This document shows positions 1 through 7,869 of a DNA stretch of 64,000 nucleotides, piece after piece. The stretch covers positions 186,001 to 250,000 of the forward strand of contig NZ_BMNC01000003.1 of the NCBI RefSeq assembly GCF_014646255.1, in the 5' to 3' direction. The position numbers and the translations under genes are program-made. The first letter of the stretch is position 1, and the number at the start of each line of letters is the position of its first letter. The notes under the pieces are model-generated. The model worked only from the letters and a program-made list of their open reading frames with translations, searched no databases and was not told where the DNA came from. Source of the DNA: Lentzea pudingi. Its GTDB lineage: Bacteria; Actinomycetota; Actinomycetes; Mycobacteriales; Pseudonocardiaceae.

Positions 1-15
1 GCGCTGAACAAGTAG
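1..15 (+). CDS. Possible last codons of an upstream gene (partial)
   Basis: The first fifteen bases read Ala-Leu-Asn-Lys-stop (GCG CTG AAC AAG TAG) in frame 1, directly before a terminator-like hairpin. The same Ala-Leu-Asn-Lys-stop string recurs at 30-44, ending in TGA. In many actinobacteria trpA precedes lgt, so this could be the tail of trpA, but four residues cannot identify a protein. Confidence 0.3.
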   Translation, partial: ALNK

Positions 16-51
16 CGCTGAAACATCTGGCGCTGAACAAGTGACGAGGGC

Positions 52-83
52 GGGGCCTGCGGACTTCACGGTGCGCAGGCCCC
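52..83 (+). terminator. Terminator-like hairpin before lgt
   Basis: A perfect 10-bp stem (GGGGCCTGCG at 52-61 pairing with CGCAGGCCCC at 74-83) encloses a 12-nt loop. No T-run follows, as is common in high-GC actinomycetes. It lies between the short upstream tail and the lgt start, so it probably ends the upstream transcript. Confidence 0.6.
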
Positions 84-103
84 GGCCTGACTAGCCTGGC
101 GCG

Positions 104-1018
104 ATGCTTCTGGCCGCCATCCCCAGTCCGACCCAGGGCGTCTGGCACCTCGGTCCGGTGCCGATCCGCGCGTACGCCTTCTGCATCATCGCCGGCGTTC
201 TCGTCGCCGCGTGGCTCACCGAACGCCGCTACGTCCAGCGCGGCGGCAGGCCCGGTGTCATCAACCAGATCGCGACCTGGGGCGTGCCGTTCGGCATCGT
301 CGGCGCCCGGCTCTACCACGTGGCCACGTCCTGGCAGCCGTACTTCGGCCCCGGCGGCAGCCCGATCAAGGCCCTCTACATCTGGGAGGGCGGCATGGGC
401 GTGTGGGGCGCGATCGCGTTCGGCGCGCTCGGAGCGTGGATCGGCGCGAGGCGGGCCGGGGTGGCGCTGCCCCCGCTCGCGGATGCCGCCGCGCCGGGAA
501 TCCTGCTGGCGCAAGGGATCGGGCGCCTGGGCAACTGGTTCAACAACGAGGTCTACGGCGGTCCGACCGACCTGCCGTGGGCGCTCACGATCCACGAGTG
601 GGACCTGGACGCCGGGCGTGCGGTGATCGGTGCGGACGGGCAGCCGGTGGTGCTGGGGACGTTCCACCCGGCGTTCCTCTACGAACTGCTCTGGACCTTC
701 GCCGCGGCGGCCGTGGTGATCTGGGCGGATCGCCGGTTCCGGCTCGGGCACGGCCGGGCGTTCGGGCTGTACGTGGTGCTCTACACGCTGGGCAGGCTGT
801 GGATCGAGGCGCTGCGCATCGACGAGGCGAACACGGTCCTGGTTCTGCGCCTCAACATCTGGACGTCGGTGCTCGTGGGGCTGGCCGCCGCCGCGCTGAC
901 CCTCTGGTCGGCGCGACGGCACCCGGGCCGGGAGGACCTCAGCTCAGCTTCGGCGCCGAGTTGTACGCCTCCGCCAGCAGGCGCGGCGTCCGGACGGACC
1001 GCTGAGGATCGATCGTGA
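104..1018 (+). CDS. lgt: Prolipoprotein diacylglyceryl transferase
   Basis: Lgt moves a diacylglyceryl group from phosphatidylglycerol to the lipobox cysteine of prelipoproteins in the cytoplasmic membrane. The 304-residue protein has about seven hydrophobic segments and the family signature GRLGNWFNNEVYG at about residues 140-152, with the expected His-Pro-rich segment before the last helices. The start ATG gives a normal N-terminus, with PIRAYAFCII opening the first helices. The last 80 bases overlap the 3' end of the opposing glycosidase gene. The Ser/Pro-rich C-terminal tail is not conserved in the family. A lipoprotein with a lipobox is encoded at 15.1-15.6 kb. Confidence 0.95.
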   Translation: MLLAAIPSPTQGVWHLGPVPIRAYAFCIIAGVLVAAWLTERRYVQRGGRPGVINQIATWGVPFGIVGARLYHVATSWQPYFGPGGSPIKALYIWEGGMGVWGAIAFGALGAWIGARRAGVALPPLADAAAPGILLAQGIGRLGNWFNNEVYGGPTDLPWALTIHEWDLDAGRAVIGADGQPVVLGTFHPAFLYELLWTFAAAAVVIWADRRFRLGHGRAFGLYVVLYTLGRLWIEALRIDEANTVLVLRLNIWTSVLVGLAAAALTLWSARRHPGREDLSSASAPSCTPPPAGAASGRTAEDRS

Positions 1019-4000
1019 CCGTCCGGCTCTCACCCGGCAGCAACCAGAAGTAGTTGTCGCTGTAGAGGGTCGGCAGCACGCGGTCGGTCCCGTTGCGCTC
1101 GCGCAGGGACAGCCGGACCATCGCGGCCACCGTCCTGCCGGTGTTGCGGACGATCGCGGTGTAGCCGTTCTTGTTGGCGGTCAACGTGGTGGTGAGCTGC
1201 GTGTACGCCAACTGGTTGAGAGCGTGCATCGACGCCTCGGTCTGGTAACGCCAGTAGGTGTTCTCGGACAGTTGCTTGCCCTGGGCGTCGGTCAGCGTGA
1301 GGCGCAGCAGGTGGAACGCGGGCAGCGCCGCGTCGAACGGCACCGTGAACAGGCTGCTGGCCGAGGTCGCGGCCACGTCGAGCTGCTGCTCCTGCGCCCG
1401 CCCGATCGCCTTGCCGTCCAAGGTGTACAGCTGTGCCTTGACCGTCACGCCGGTGAGCGCGGTCGCCGTGTGGTTGACCGCCGTGATCTGCCAGGTGGTC
1501 AGGTTCGCCTGCACGTGCCGTTGCTCGCAGCCCTTGCGGGAGCCGTAGTAGCTGCCGTTGACGTCCATGTCGTAGTCGTAGGTCTGCCACACCGTGCTGT
1601 GCCACGCCGGGTGCGACATCCACAGCAGCACGCCGGTCGCGTCGTTCCACAGCCTGGCGTTCCACGCCTCGAAGATCGCGCGCATGCTCTCGTAGTTGAC
1701 GAACTGCGCCTTGCGGCAGAACTCCTCCATGCTGCTCGACGGCGCGAGGCGGGCGTCGATCGCGGCCTGGTAGCCCTTGGGCTGCTGGTTGCTGTTCTCC
1801 GACCAGTCGTGCATGTACCAGGCGTCACCGATCGGCCAGCCGGAGTTGCCCTGCCCCACGAGGTTCCGCATGCTCTCGACCACGGACACGGTCGGCAGGC
1901 CGATCTCGCTCCAGAACCCGAACTTCCCGCCGGTGGCCTCACCGGTGCCGTACGTGCGCGGATCCACCCAGCGGTACGTGCCGTCGCCGGTGATCACGCC
2001 GCCGGCCGAGTTCGGCTGGTACATCAGGTCGGTGTTGGTGTGCACGATCTCCCGCAGCACCTTGTCCACCGCGTACGGCGGGCTGCCCTCGTTGCAGCCG
2101 AACCACACCACGCAGCAGGCGTGCGAGCGGTAGCGCAGCACGGTGTCCTTGGCCTGCGCGAAGAACTGCTCGTGGTTCGCGGGGTCGGCGGACCAGCCGA
2201 GCCAGAACTCGTTCCACAGCAGGATGCCGTACTTGTCGCACGCCTCGAACAGCTCCTCGCGGTACGACGAGCCGACCCAGTTGCGGATCACCGTGAAGTT
2301 CATGTCCTTGTGCAGTGCGACGGCGGCGTCCGCGCGCGAACCGGGCATGCGGCGCAGCAGCTCGTCCCAGCCCCAGCTGCCGCCTCGGGCGAAGATCTTG
2401 ACGCCGTTGACATGGATGATCAGCGGTTTGGGCGAGTTGTCCTTCGACGCGACGTCGGTCCAGGTCTGGCCGTCCTGGGAGACCTGGATCGTGAACGTGG
2501 CCGCGTAGGCAGTCTCCCAGCGCAGGACCACCCGGTCGAACGCGGTCGCCGCGCCGAGATCGACCTGGACGTACTCGTTGTCGTTGTAGTTCGAGGTCCA
2601 CCGGGACTTCGGGTCGCCGTCGGTCACGGCGCCGGGCGAGGTCCAGTCGGCGGCCGACGACGCGGTGGCGGTCTTTCCCCGCGCCAGGTCCACGTCCGGG
2701 GACCTGCTGTCCACCACGGACATCGTGAACACCGAGAAGCCCCAGCTGGTGGCGCGCCTGCCGCCCTGCATCCGGACGTAACGGGCCTGCTGGGGGCCGA
2801 CGTCGACGGTCTGGTCCGCGGCGCCGTCGACGATCGTGATCGGCAGGTCGTACTCGTAGGTCACCTGCCGGATGCCGAACTTGAGCTTCTTGCGGTCGCT
2901 GACCGCGTTGCCGGCGGTGGCCGTCAGCGTCAGCTCGTGCAGGGTCGGGTCGCCGTACCCGTTGGGCCACCACAGCTTCGGGTTCCTGATGCGCATCTGC
3001 GGGTGCGTGGAGGGCTTGAACACCGCGCTGGCCTCGGAGTTCGCGGGCACGGTGACGGTGCTGCTGACCTTGACGCCGTCGAACTCGGCCGTGACGGTGG
3101 CGGTCTTCGCGCTCGACTCGACGTTGCGGACCGGCACGGTGAACGTGACCTCGGCGGTCGTGGCGTCCGGCAGCACGGTGTCGATGCGTGGATCACCGAC
3201 GACCACGGCACCGGTCGAGCGCAACCGGACGTGGTTCCAGATGCCCGAGGCGCGGTCGCGGACGGCGGGCATCCAGTCCCAGCCCGACACCGCGAGGTAG
3301 GTGGGGGAGTTCTTGAACATCGTGCTGTTCGCACCGACCCACGCCTCACCGCGCGGCCCCTTGTCGCCGGGGCTGCCGGGGAACGGCATCGGCGCGATCC
3401 TGACCGCGAGGTTCTGGTCACCGCTCTGGCGCAACGCCGAGGTGACGTCCAGCGCGGCGCGGCCGAACGGGTTGCTGATGGAGCCGATCCTGGCTCCGTT
3501 GAGCCAGAACTCGGCGTCGTGGTTGATGCCGTCGAACTCCAGCCACACGTGCCGGCCCGCGCCCGTGTCGAGCCCGCGCGGCAGCCCGAACGTGCGCCGG
3601 TACCACCACACGTGCCGCGACAACGCCTCCGGGATCTCGAGGTTGTTCATCCCGTGCACCGGGTCGGGCAGGTGCCCCTGCTCGACCAGCGACGCGAGCA
3701 CCGTGCCGGGCACGGTCGCGGGCACCCAGCCACGGGTGTCGACGTCCGGGCCGGACAGCGCGGCACCGTCCTCGGCGGGCGCGAAGTCCTGCATCGTCAG
3801 CACCCAGCCCGACTCGAGCGGCACGGAACCGTCCGGGGCGACGGTCAGCGCGGGGTTCTCGTGGTTCCGCACCGGCCAGTTCGTCCAGCCCTTCACCGCG
3901 GGCCGGTTGTCCCGGCTGGTGCCGTAGACCTGGAGCCCGTTGAGCCCCAACGGGTTCGACGTCGACCGGCGCGAGGCGGAGAACCGGACCCAGCGCGCCT

Positions 4001-4532
4001 TCACGGCGGGCGCGAACGGCACGGTGACCACACCGCCGGCACCGGCCTCGGTGGCGTGGACCGTCCGCCAGACCTTGCCGTCGTCGGACACGTCGAGGTC
4101 GAAGACCGTCGCGTAGCTGGACTGGATCTCGGTGCCGATGGTGTCGGCGCGAGACCCGTTGGCGTCGAACGGCTGATCACCCGGCTTGGCCTCGAACGTC
4201 AGGACGATCGAACTGACCTCGCACCGGCCCTGCAGGTCCACGATCAGCCACTGCCCGTCGCCCTGCGCGGCCCGCCACCCGGACCCCCGCACGCCGACCT
4301 GCGCGAGACCGTCCACGGCGAACTTCGCCGGGGTCGCCGCGTAGTCCGTGGAGGACACCGAGACCGGGCGGAACAGGGCCAGGTCGACGGCCTTCTTCTG
4401 GGCCGCGGCCTGCTCCGGCGCGGCCGACGCGGACCCCGGCAGCACGGAGCCCAGGCCGAAGCCGGCGAGCAGTCCGCCTCCCATGGCCAGCGCCTGTCTG
4501 CGCGAGACGGCACTGCCGAAGTCCTGCGCCAT
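939..4532 (-). CDS. Secreted GH2 glycosidase with two discoidin domains (exo-beta-glucosaminidase/mannosidase-like)
   Basis: This is a large (1197 aa) secreted glycoside hydrolase of family 2. A twin-arginine signal (SRRQALAMGGG, with an Ala-rich cleavage region) opens the protein. A discoidin (F5/8C, CBM32-like) domain follows at about 45-205, then the GH2 sugar-binding and Ig-like domains, a second discoidin domain at about 610-700, and the TIM barrel. The acid/base is probably Glu815 in WFGCNEG and the nucleophile Glu876 in FWSEIGLP. The barrel resembles exo-beta-D-glucosaminidases and beta-mannosidases, so chitosan- or mannan-derived oligosaccharides are possible substrates (inference). 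The start at 4532 is preferred over 4559 because GGAG precedes it and the Tat signal then sits at the N-terminus. The 3' end overlaps lgt. Confidence 0.88.
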   Translation of the reverse strand: MAQDFGSAVSRRQALAMGGGLLAGFGLGSVLPGSASAAPEQAAAQKKAVDLALFRPVSVSSTDYAATPAKFAVDGLAQVGVRGSGWRAAQGDGQWLIVDLQGRCEVSSIVLTFEAKPGDQPFDANGSRADTIGTEIQSSYATVFDLDVSDDGKVWRTVHATEAGAGGVVTVPFAPAVKARWVRFSASRRSTSNPLGLNGLQVYGTSRDNRPAVKGWTNWPVRNHENPALTVAPDGSVPLESGWVLTMQDFAPAEDGAALSGPDVDTRGWVPATVPGTVLASLVEQGHLPDPVHGMNNLEIPEALSRHVWWYRRTFGLPRGLDTGAGRHVWLEFDGINHDAEFWLNGARIGSISNPFGRAALDVTSALRQSGDQNLAVRIAPMPFPGSPGDKGPRGEAWVGANSTMFKNSPTYLAVSGWDWMPAVRDRASGIWNHVRLRSTGAVVVGDPRIDTVLPDATTAEVTFTVPVRNVESSAKTATVTAEFDGVKVSSTVTVPANSEASAVFKPSTHPQMRIRNPKLWWPNGYGDPTLHELTLTATAGNAVSDRKKLKFGIRQVTYEYDLPITIVDGAADQTVDVGPQQARYVRMQGGRRATSWGFSVFTMSVVDSRSPDVDLARGKTATASSAADWTSPGAVTDGDPKSRWTSNYNDNEYVQVDLGAATAFDRVVLRWETAYAATFTIQVSQDGQTWTDVASKDNSPKPLIIHVNGVKIFARGGSWGWDELLRRMPGSRADAAVALHKDMNFTVIRNWVGSSYREELFEACDKYGILLWNEFWLGWSADPANHEQFFAQAKDTVLRYRSHACCVVWFGCNEGSPPYAVDKVLREIVHTNTDLMYQPNSAGGVITGDGTYRWVDPRTYGTGEATGGKFGFWSEIGLPTVSVVESMRNLVGQGNSGWPIGDAWYMHDWSENSNQQPKGYQAAIDARLAPSSSMEEFCRKAQFVNYESMRAIFEAWNARLWNDATGVLLWMSHPAWHSTVWQTYDYDMDVNGSYYGSRKGCEQRHVQANLTTWQITAVNHTATALTGVTVKAQLYTLDGKAIGRAQEQQLDVAATSASSLFTVPFDAALPAFHLLRLTLTDAQGKQLSENTYWRYQTEASMHALNQLAYTQLTTTLTANKNGYTAIVRNTGRTVAAMVRLSLRERNGTDRVLPTLYSDNYFWLLPGESRTVTIDPQRSVRTPRLLAEAYNSAPKLS

Positions 4533-4578
4533 TGCGAGCTCCGATCCCTGTGCTGACAACGTTGCCAGGAAGCTTTGA

Positions 4579-4604
4579 TCTCGTTGGCGTGCTGGTCAAC
4601 GAGA
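4579..4604. promoter_or_regulatory. Inverted repeat upstream of the GH2 gene
   Basis: TCTCGTTG (4579-4586) and CAACGAGA (4597-4604) form an 8-bp inverted repeat with a 10-bp spacer, about 50 bp upstream of the glycosidase start. Nearby 4556-4565 contains ACAACGTTG, resembling the second palindrome in front of the PA14-GH2 gene. A sugar-responsive repressor site is plausible; the binding protein is unknown. Confidence 0.4.
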
Positions 4605-4693
4605 CAAGCGAGACAGGAATTCACGGCGCCGACATCGATGTCATCGCCTCGGAATCGAGTCATGCGGGTTGGCCAGGGAGAACGGTGCTGGGG

Positions 4694-5178
4694 TCGGGTC
4701 TTCCCGGTTTCGCACGGGTAAAAGACCGGTACAACGGGTGGGCGGTCTGCCGGCTAGCGGGCCCGCTGCCGTGTCCCGACGCCGAGTTCGACGTCGTCTT
4801 CGCGTCGCTGGTGCCGCACCACCTGCAGGACTGGGGCCCGGTGCTGGCCGAGGCGCCGCGCACCGGCGGGCGGTTGATCGCGTCGGTCAACCATCCCACC
4901 GCCAAGTACTGCATCGAGCGCCTGCAGGGGTGCCGGCCCGACTACTTCGAGACCAGGGCGCAGGCCGCGGAGTGGCCGGTGGGGACCAGGTCGTCGAGGT
5001 GACGTTCCGGAACCGGCCGCCGCACGCGATGACCGACGCGTTCACCGCGGCCGGGTTCCGGACCTCCCGGATCAGCGAGCCGCCGCCGGTCCCGCAGGCC
5101 CGCGACCTGTTCCCCGACGAGCACCACCTGCTCGCCACGGCCCCGAGCTTCCTGTTCTTCGTCCTTCAGGCGGAGTGA
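4694..5178 (+). pseudogene. Remnant of a class I SAM-dependent methyltransferase
   Basis: Two frames together encode the C-terminal half of a Methyltransf_11-type enzyme. Frame 2 carries the motif II/III region (CPDAEFDVVFASLVPHHL and GGRLIASVNHP) up to about 4975. Frame 1 then continues with VTFRNRPPHAMTDAFTAAGF and ends PSFLFFVLQAE at 5178. The N-terminal half with the SAM-binding glycine loop is missing, a few residues before GGRL appear deleted, and a frameshift lies near 4975. The gene is dead. Its end overlaps the 3' end of the YceI gene by 13 bp. A sequencing error could explain the frameshift but not the missing N-terminus. Confidence 0.75.
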
Positions 5179-5672
5179 GTGATCACCGCGGTCACGGTGA
5201 TGTCGACGTACCTGCCGATCAGGAACCCCGGCGCGCGGATGCCCAGCGTCCTGCGGTCGAGCCGGGCGGTCGCGGTCATCACCACCTGACCGTCCTCCGA
5301 GGACAGTGCGACGGTGCCGTCGAGCACCGTCTCGGTGCCGCGGGCGGCGAGCGTGCCGGTGACCTGCCAGCCGTCGCCGGTGGTCCGCGCGGACGTCGCG
5401 GTGAACGTCATCGACGGGTGCCGGTCGAGGTCGAGCAGGCCGGGTTTGCGCAGGTCCTGGTCGCGCTTGGTGTTGCCCGTGTCGATGGCGCCCAGGTCGA
5501 GCGTTCCGTGCGCGGCCAGCAGCGTGCCGTCCGTGCCGATCTCGACGGTGCCCGCGGTGACGGGGACGGTGCCGTGGGTCTTGCGGCCCAGGTTGCCGAC
5601 CTCGAACGACGCGGTGCTGCGGGTGACGTCGGCCTGCCACACGCCAAGAGCCAGTGCTCGGGTGGCGGTCAT
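5166..5672 (-). CDS. YceI family protein
   Basis: This 168-residue protein matches the YceI family of lipocalin-like beta-barrels that bind long isoprenoid or other lipid-like molecules. Family traits visible are the opening WQADVTRSTASFEVGNL, the region around GLLDLDRHPSMTFTATS, and alternating polar/hydrophobic beta strands throughout. No signal peptide is seen, so the protein is cytoplasmic, as in many actinobacterial members. Its ATG overlaps the stop of the upstream ABM-like gene (ATGA), so the two form a translationally coupled pair. The ligand is unknown. Confidence 0.85.
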   Translation of the reverse strand: MTATRALALGVWQADVTRSTASFEVGNLGRKTHGTVPVTAGTVEIGTDGTLLAAHGTLDLGAIDTGNTKRDQDLRKPGLLDLDRHPSMTFTATSARTTGDGWQVTGTLAARGTETVLDGTVALSSEDGQVVMTATARLDRRTLGIRAPGFLIGRYVDITVTAVITHSA

Positions 5673-5989
5673 GACCGCACCCCGTCGTACTCGAAGACCT
5701 GGAGCACGGGGTAGATCTCGACGCGGTCCGCGCCTCGCAGCAGGGCCGGGTCCTCGCCGGGCAGGAGCCGGGTGCTCATGATCGCCTTCTGCGTGTCGAT
5801 CAGCACCTGCTCGGACTCGGCGATCGTCAGCACGACCTCCGAGCCGTCCTCGCGGCGCAGCACGTAGGTCCTGATGTTGCCCGGCACCGCCGTGGCCGCG
5901 GGTGCGATGCGCTCCCTGGCCGCGAAGTCCGCGGCGGCCAGCTGTTCGGGGCCGCGGGGGCCGTCGAAGTAGGTGAGCTGCGCGTACAT
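5669..5989 (-). CDS. Small dimeric alpha/beta-barrel-like protein of unknown function
   Basis: A 106-residue protein beginning MYAQLTYFDGPRG, with alternating strands and helices and an IYPVLQVFEYDG end that suggest an antibiotic-biosynthesis-monooxygenase (ABM/EthD-like) ferredoxin fold. No catalytic residues can be assigned. The start is supported by AGGAGG seven bases upstream. The stop overlaps the start of the YceI gene, so the two are co-expressed. It may bind or sense a small hydrophobic compound with its YceI partner; this is inference. Confidence 0.7.
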   Translation of the reverse strand: MYAQLTYFDGPRGPEQLAAADFAARERIAPAATAVPGNIRTYVLRREDGSEVVLTIAESEQVLIDTQKAIMSTRLLPGEDPALLRGADRVEIYPVLQVFEYDGVRS

Positions 5990-6098
5990 GGTCGCCTCCT
6001 TGGTTGGTGCACCGAGTCTCTGCTCGCGCGGGGCGATGCGGATCCGTGCCAGTACGGAGTCCGGTGCTGAACCTCCACCGGTCGGCGATACTCCCGGT

Positions 6099-6188
6099 GT
6101 GGAGGAGCTCCCGATCTTCGGCCGCGACCGCGAACTGGCCTCGCTGCGGGCGGGTCTCGTCGGCGCCGGTCCGGGCGGTTCATCCTGA
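6099..6188 (+). pseudogene. Truncated 5' end of a LuxR-type AAA regulator
   Basis: A GTG-initiated stretch encodes IFGRDRELASLRAGL followed by GAGPGG. This is the usual N-terminus of large LuxR/MalT-type AAA-ATPase regulators just before the Walker A loop. It stops at 6188 without any P-loop. The loss coincides with the truncated hydratase start on the opposite strand. Short length limits confidence. Confidence 0.45.
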
Positions 6189-6228
6189 TCAACGTCGTCG
6201 TGCCGGTGATCTCGACCTCGACGTCCAT
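6163..6228 (-). pseudogene. Truncated 5' end of an enoyl-CoA hydratase/isomerase gene
   Basis: An ATG at 6228, with a strong GGAGG at 6234-6238, opens MDVEVEITGTTTLIRMNRPDRR. This matches the N-terminus of crotonase-fold enzymes (the usual continuation after NRPERR is NA or NAV). Homology stops at about 6163, where the sequence runs into the truncated LuxR-type fragment. Only some 22 codons remain, so the gene cannot be functional. Confidence 0.45.
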
Positions 6229-6283
6229 GTGACCTCCGTGATCAGCAGTGGCGTTCGGTTCGCCGCTGTCCTTTACTGACACG

Positions 6284-6883
6284 ATGCCAATCGTCTCTCC
6301 CGGTTTCACCGGGCGACGCCAGTCACCGGACGTCGAACTGCCGCCCGGTCAGTACCTGGCAGAGGACTTCCCGGTCCTCACGGCGGGGCCGACACCGCGC
6401 GTGACGACCGACCGGTGGCAGTTCACGATCAACACCGAGGCCGGCCTGCGCTACGACTGGTCGTGGCAGCAGCTGATCGAAATGCCCGCGGAGAAGATCA
6501 CCACGGACATCCACTGCGTCACCAAGTGGTCCAAGCTCGGCACCCGCTGGAAGGGCGTCTCGCTGGACGTGCTGCTGGAGGACGTCGAGACGGCCGCGGA
6601 CTTCGCGCTCGTGCAGTCCTACGGCGGCTACACCACGAACCTGCCGCTCGAAGACCTGATCGACGGCCAGGCGTGGATCGCGTACCGGTACGACGGCGAG
6701 GAGCTGACGCCCGAGCACGGCGGACCGGCGCGCCTGCTGGTGCCGCACCTGTACTTCTGGAAGTCGGCGAAGTGGGTCCGCGGGATCCAGTTGCTGCTCG
6801 AGGACGAACCCGGCTTCTGGGAAAGCGCGGGCTACCACGACTACGGAGACCCATGGCGCGAGCAGCGGTACCAGGGCGACTGA
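6284..6883 (+). CDS. Sulfite oxidase-like molybdopterin oxidoreductase
   Basis: This 199-residue protein has the molybdopterin-binding fold of the sulfite oxidase/YedY (MsrP) family without the C-terminal dimerisation domain. The molybdenum-ligating cysteine is Cys78 in TDIHCVTKWSK. The downstream LYFWKSAKWVRGI and GYHDYGDPWREQR segments are characteristic of the small actinobacterial branch. No signal peptide is present, so it appears cytoplasmic. The start at 6284 (MPIVSPGF) is chosen over 6248 because family alignment begins there. It overlaps the next gene, an FAD/NAD reductase that probably supplies electrons. The substrate is unknown. Confidence 0.88.
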   Translation: MPIVSPGFTGRRQSPDVELPPGQYLAEDFPVLTAGPTPRVTTDRWQFTINTEAGLRYDWSWQQLIEMPAEKITTDIHCVTKWSKLGTRWKGVSLDVLLEDVETAADFALVQSYGGYTTNLPLEDLIDGQAWIAYRYDGEELTPEHGGPARLLVPHLYFWKSAKWVRGIQLLLEDEPGFWESAGYHDYGDPWREQRYQGD

Positions 6884-7590
6884 CCTGGCGGGTGGCCGAA
6901 CTGGCCTCAACGGACGACATCACGAAGAGCGCGCGCGGCCTGGTGTTCGACGTGCCCGGCTGGCCCGGTCACCTGCCGGGCCAGCACGTCGATGTGCGGC
7001 TGACCGCCGAGGACGGCTACTCGGTGCAGCGCAGCTACTCGATCTCCTCCGCACCGGACGGGGAGCGGTTCGAGCTGAGCGTGCAACGCGTCGAGGACGG
7101 TGAGGTGTCGCCGTACCTGTGCGATGTGCTCTCACCGGGCGACCAGATCGAGCTGCGCGGACCGGTCGGCGGCTGGTTCGTGTGGCGGGCGGCGGACCAG
7201 GCGCCGGTCACGCTCGTGGCGGGAGGGTCGGGCATCGCGCCGTTGATGGCGATGATCCGCACGCGGGCGGCGGAGGGCAGCCGCGTCCCGTTCCGGCTGA
7301 TCTACTCGGTGCGCACTCCCGACGACGTCTACTACGCCGACGAGCTGCGGCGGCGTGCGCGTGAGGACAGCGGGCTCGACGTCCACATCGTGTACACGCG
7401 CCAGGCCCCGGAAGGCGCGCCCGAACCGAAGCGCCTGGGGCTCGCGACGCTCAACACCCACGCCTGGCCGGCCGACTTCACGCCGAACGTCTTCGTGTGC
7501 GGGCCGACCGGGTTCGTCGAGACGGTGTCCGACATCTTCGTGGCGCTCGGCCACGACCCCCGCCGCGTCCGCACGGAACGCTTCGGCTGA
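6853..7590 (+). CDS. Ferredoxin-reductase-type FAD/NAD(P)H oxidoreductase
   Basis: A 245-residue flavin reductase of the FNR fold. The FAD-binding motif RSYSISSAP (around residues 60-68), the NAD(P)-binding GGSGIAPLMAMIR segment and the terminal CGPTGFVE are all present. No 2Fe-2S domain is attached. The ATG at 6853 lies inside the end of the molybdo-oxidoreductase gene and has GGAG upstream, indicating translational coupling. The pair plausibly forms a two-component redox system in which this protein passes NAD(P)H electrons to the molybdenum enzyme. That role is inferred from the conserved neighbourhood. Confidence 0.88.
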   Translation: MARAAVPGRLTWRVAELASTDDITKSARGLVFDVPGWPGHLPGQHVDVRLTAEDGYSVQRSYSISSAPDGERFELSVQRVEDGEVSPYLCDVLSPGDQIELRGPVGGWFVWRAADQAPVTLVAGGSGIAPLMAMIRTRAAEGSRVPFRLIYSVRTPDDVYYADELRRRAREDSGLDVHIVYTRQAPEGAPEPKRLGLATLNTHAWPADFTPNVFVCGPTGFVETVSDIFVALGHDPRRVRTERFG

Positions 7591-7603
7591 CAGGAGAGCA
7601 CCG

Positions 7604-7861
7604 ATGACCCACGTGGACGGCAACGCGCTGGCAGGCGACCTGCGGGAGATCTTCGCGGTCGACCTGACGGTGGCGACGGGACAGTGCTCGGGCTGCGGTT
7701 ACAAGGGTTCTGTCGCGAGCCTGCGCGTCTACCAGAACGCTCCGGGGATCGTGGCGCGCTGCCCGCACTGCGAGGAGGTCGTGCTGCGGCTGGTCCGCGG
7801 CCGTGACCGCGCGTGGCTCGACCTGCGCGGCACGGTGAGCCTGGAGATCCCACTGCCTTGA
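7604..7861 (+). CDS. DUF6510 zinc-ribbon-like protein
   Basis: An 85-residue protein with two CxxC pairs (CSGC around residue 28 and CPHC around residue 54), forming a rubredoxin/zinc-ribbon-like knuckle. The sequence LAGDLREIFAVDLTVATG matches the DUF6510 family as I recall it. A CAGGAGAG ribosome-binding site precedes the ATG. It follows the reductase by 13 bp in an apparent operon, so a small metal-binding partner or electron carrier for the upstream enzymes is possible. The function is unknown. Confidence 0.75.
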   Translation: MTHVDGNALAGDLREIFAVDLTVATGQCSGCGYKGSVASLRVYQNAPGIVARCPHCEEVVLRLVRGRDRAWLDLRGTVSLEIPLP

Positions 7862-7869
7862 GGAGAACG

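Noticed and set aside
1224..4556. A 1110-codon open frame on the plus strand opposite the first GH2 gene
   Set aside because: Antisense shadow of a clear glycosidase; no domains, no ribosome-binding site and typical mirror composition.
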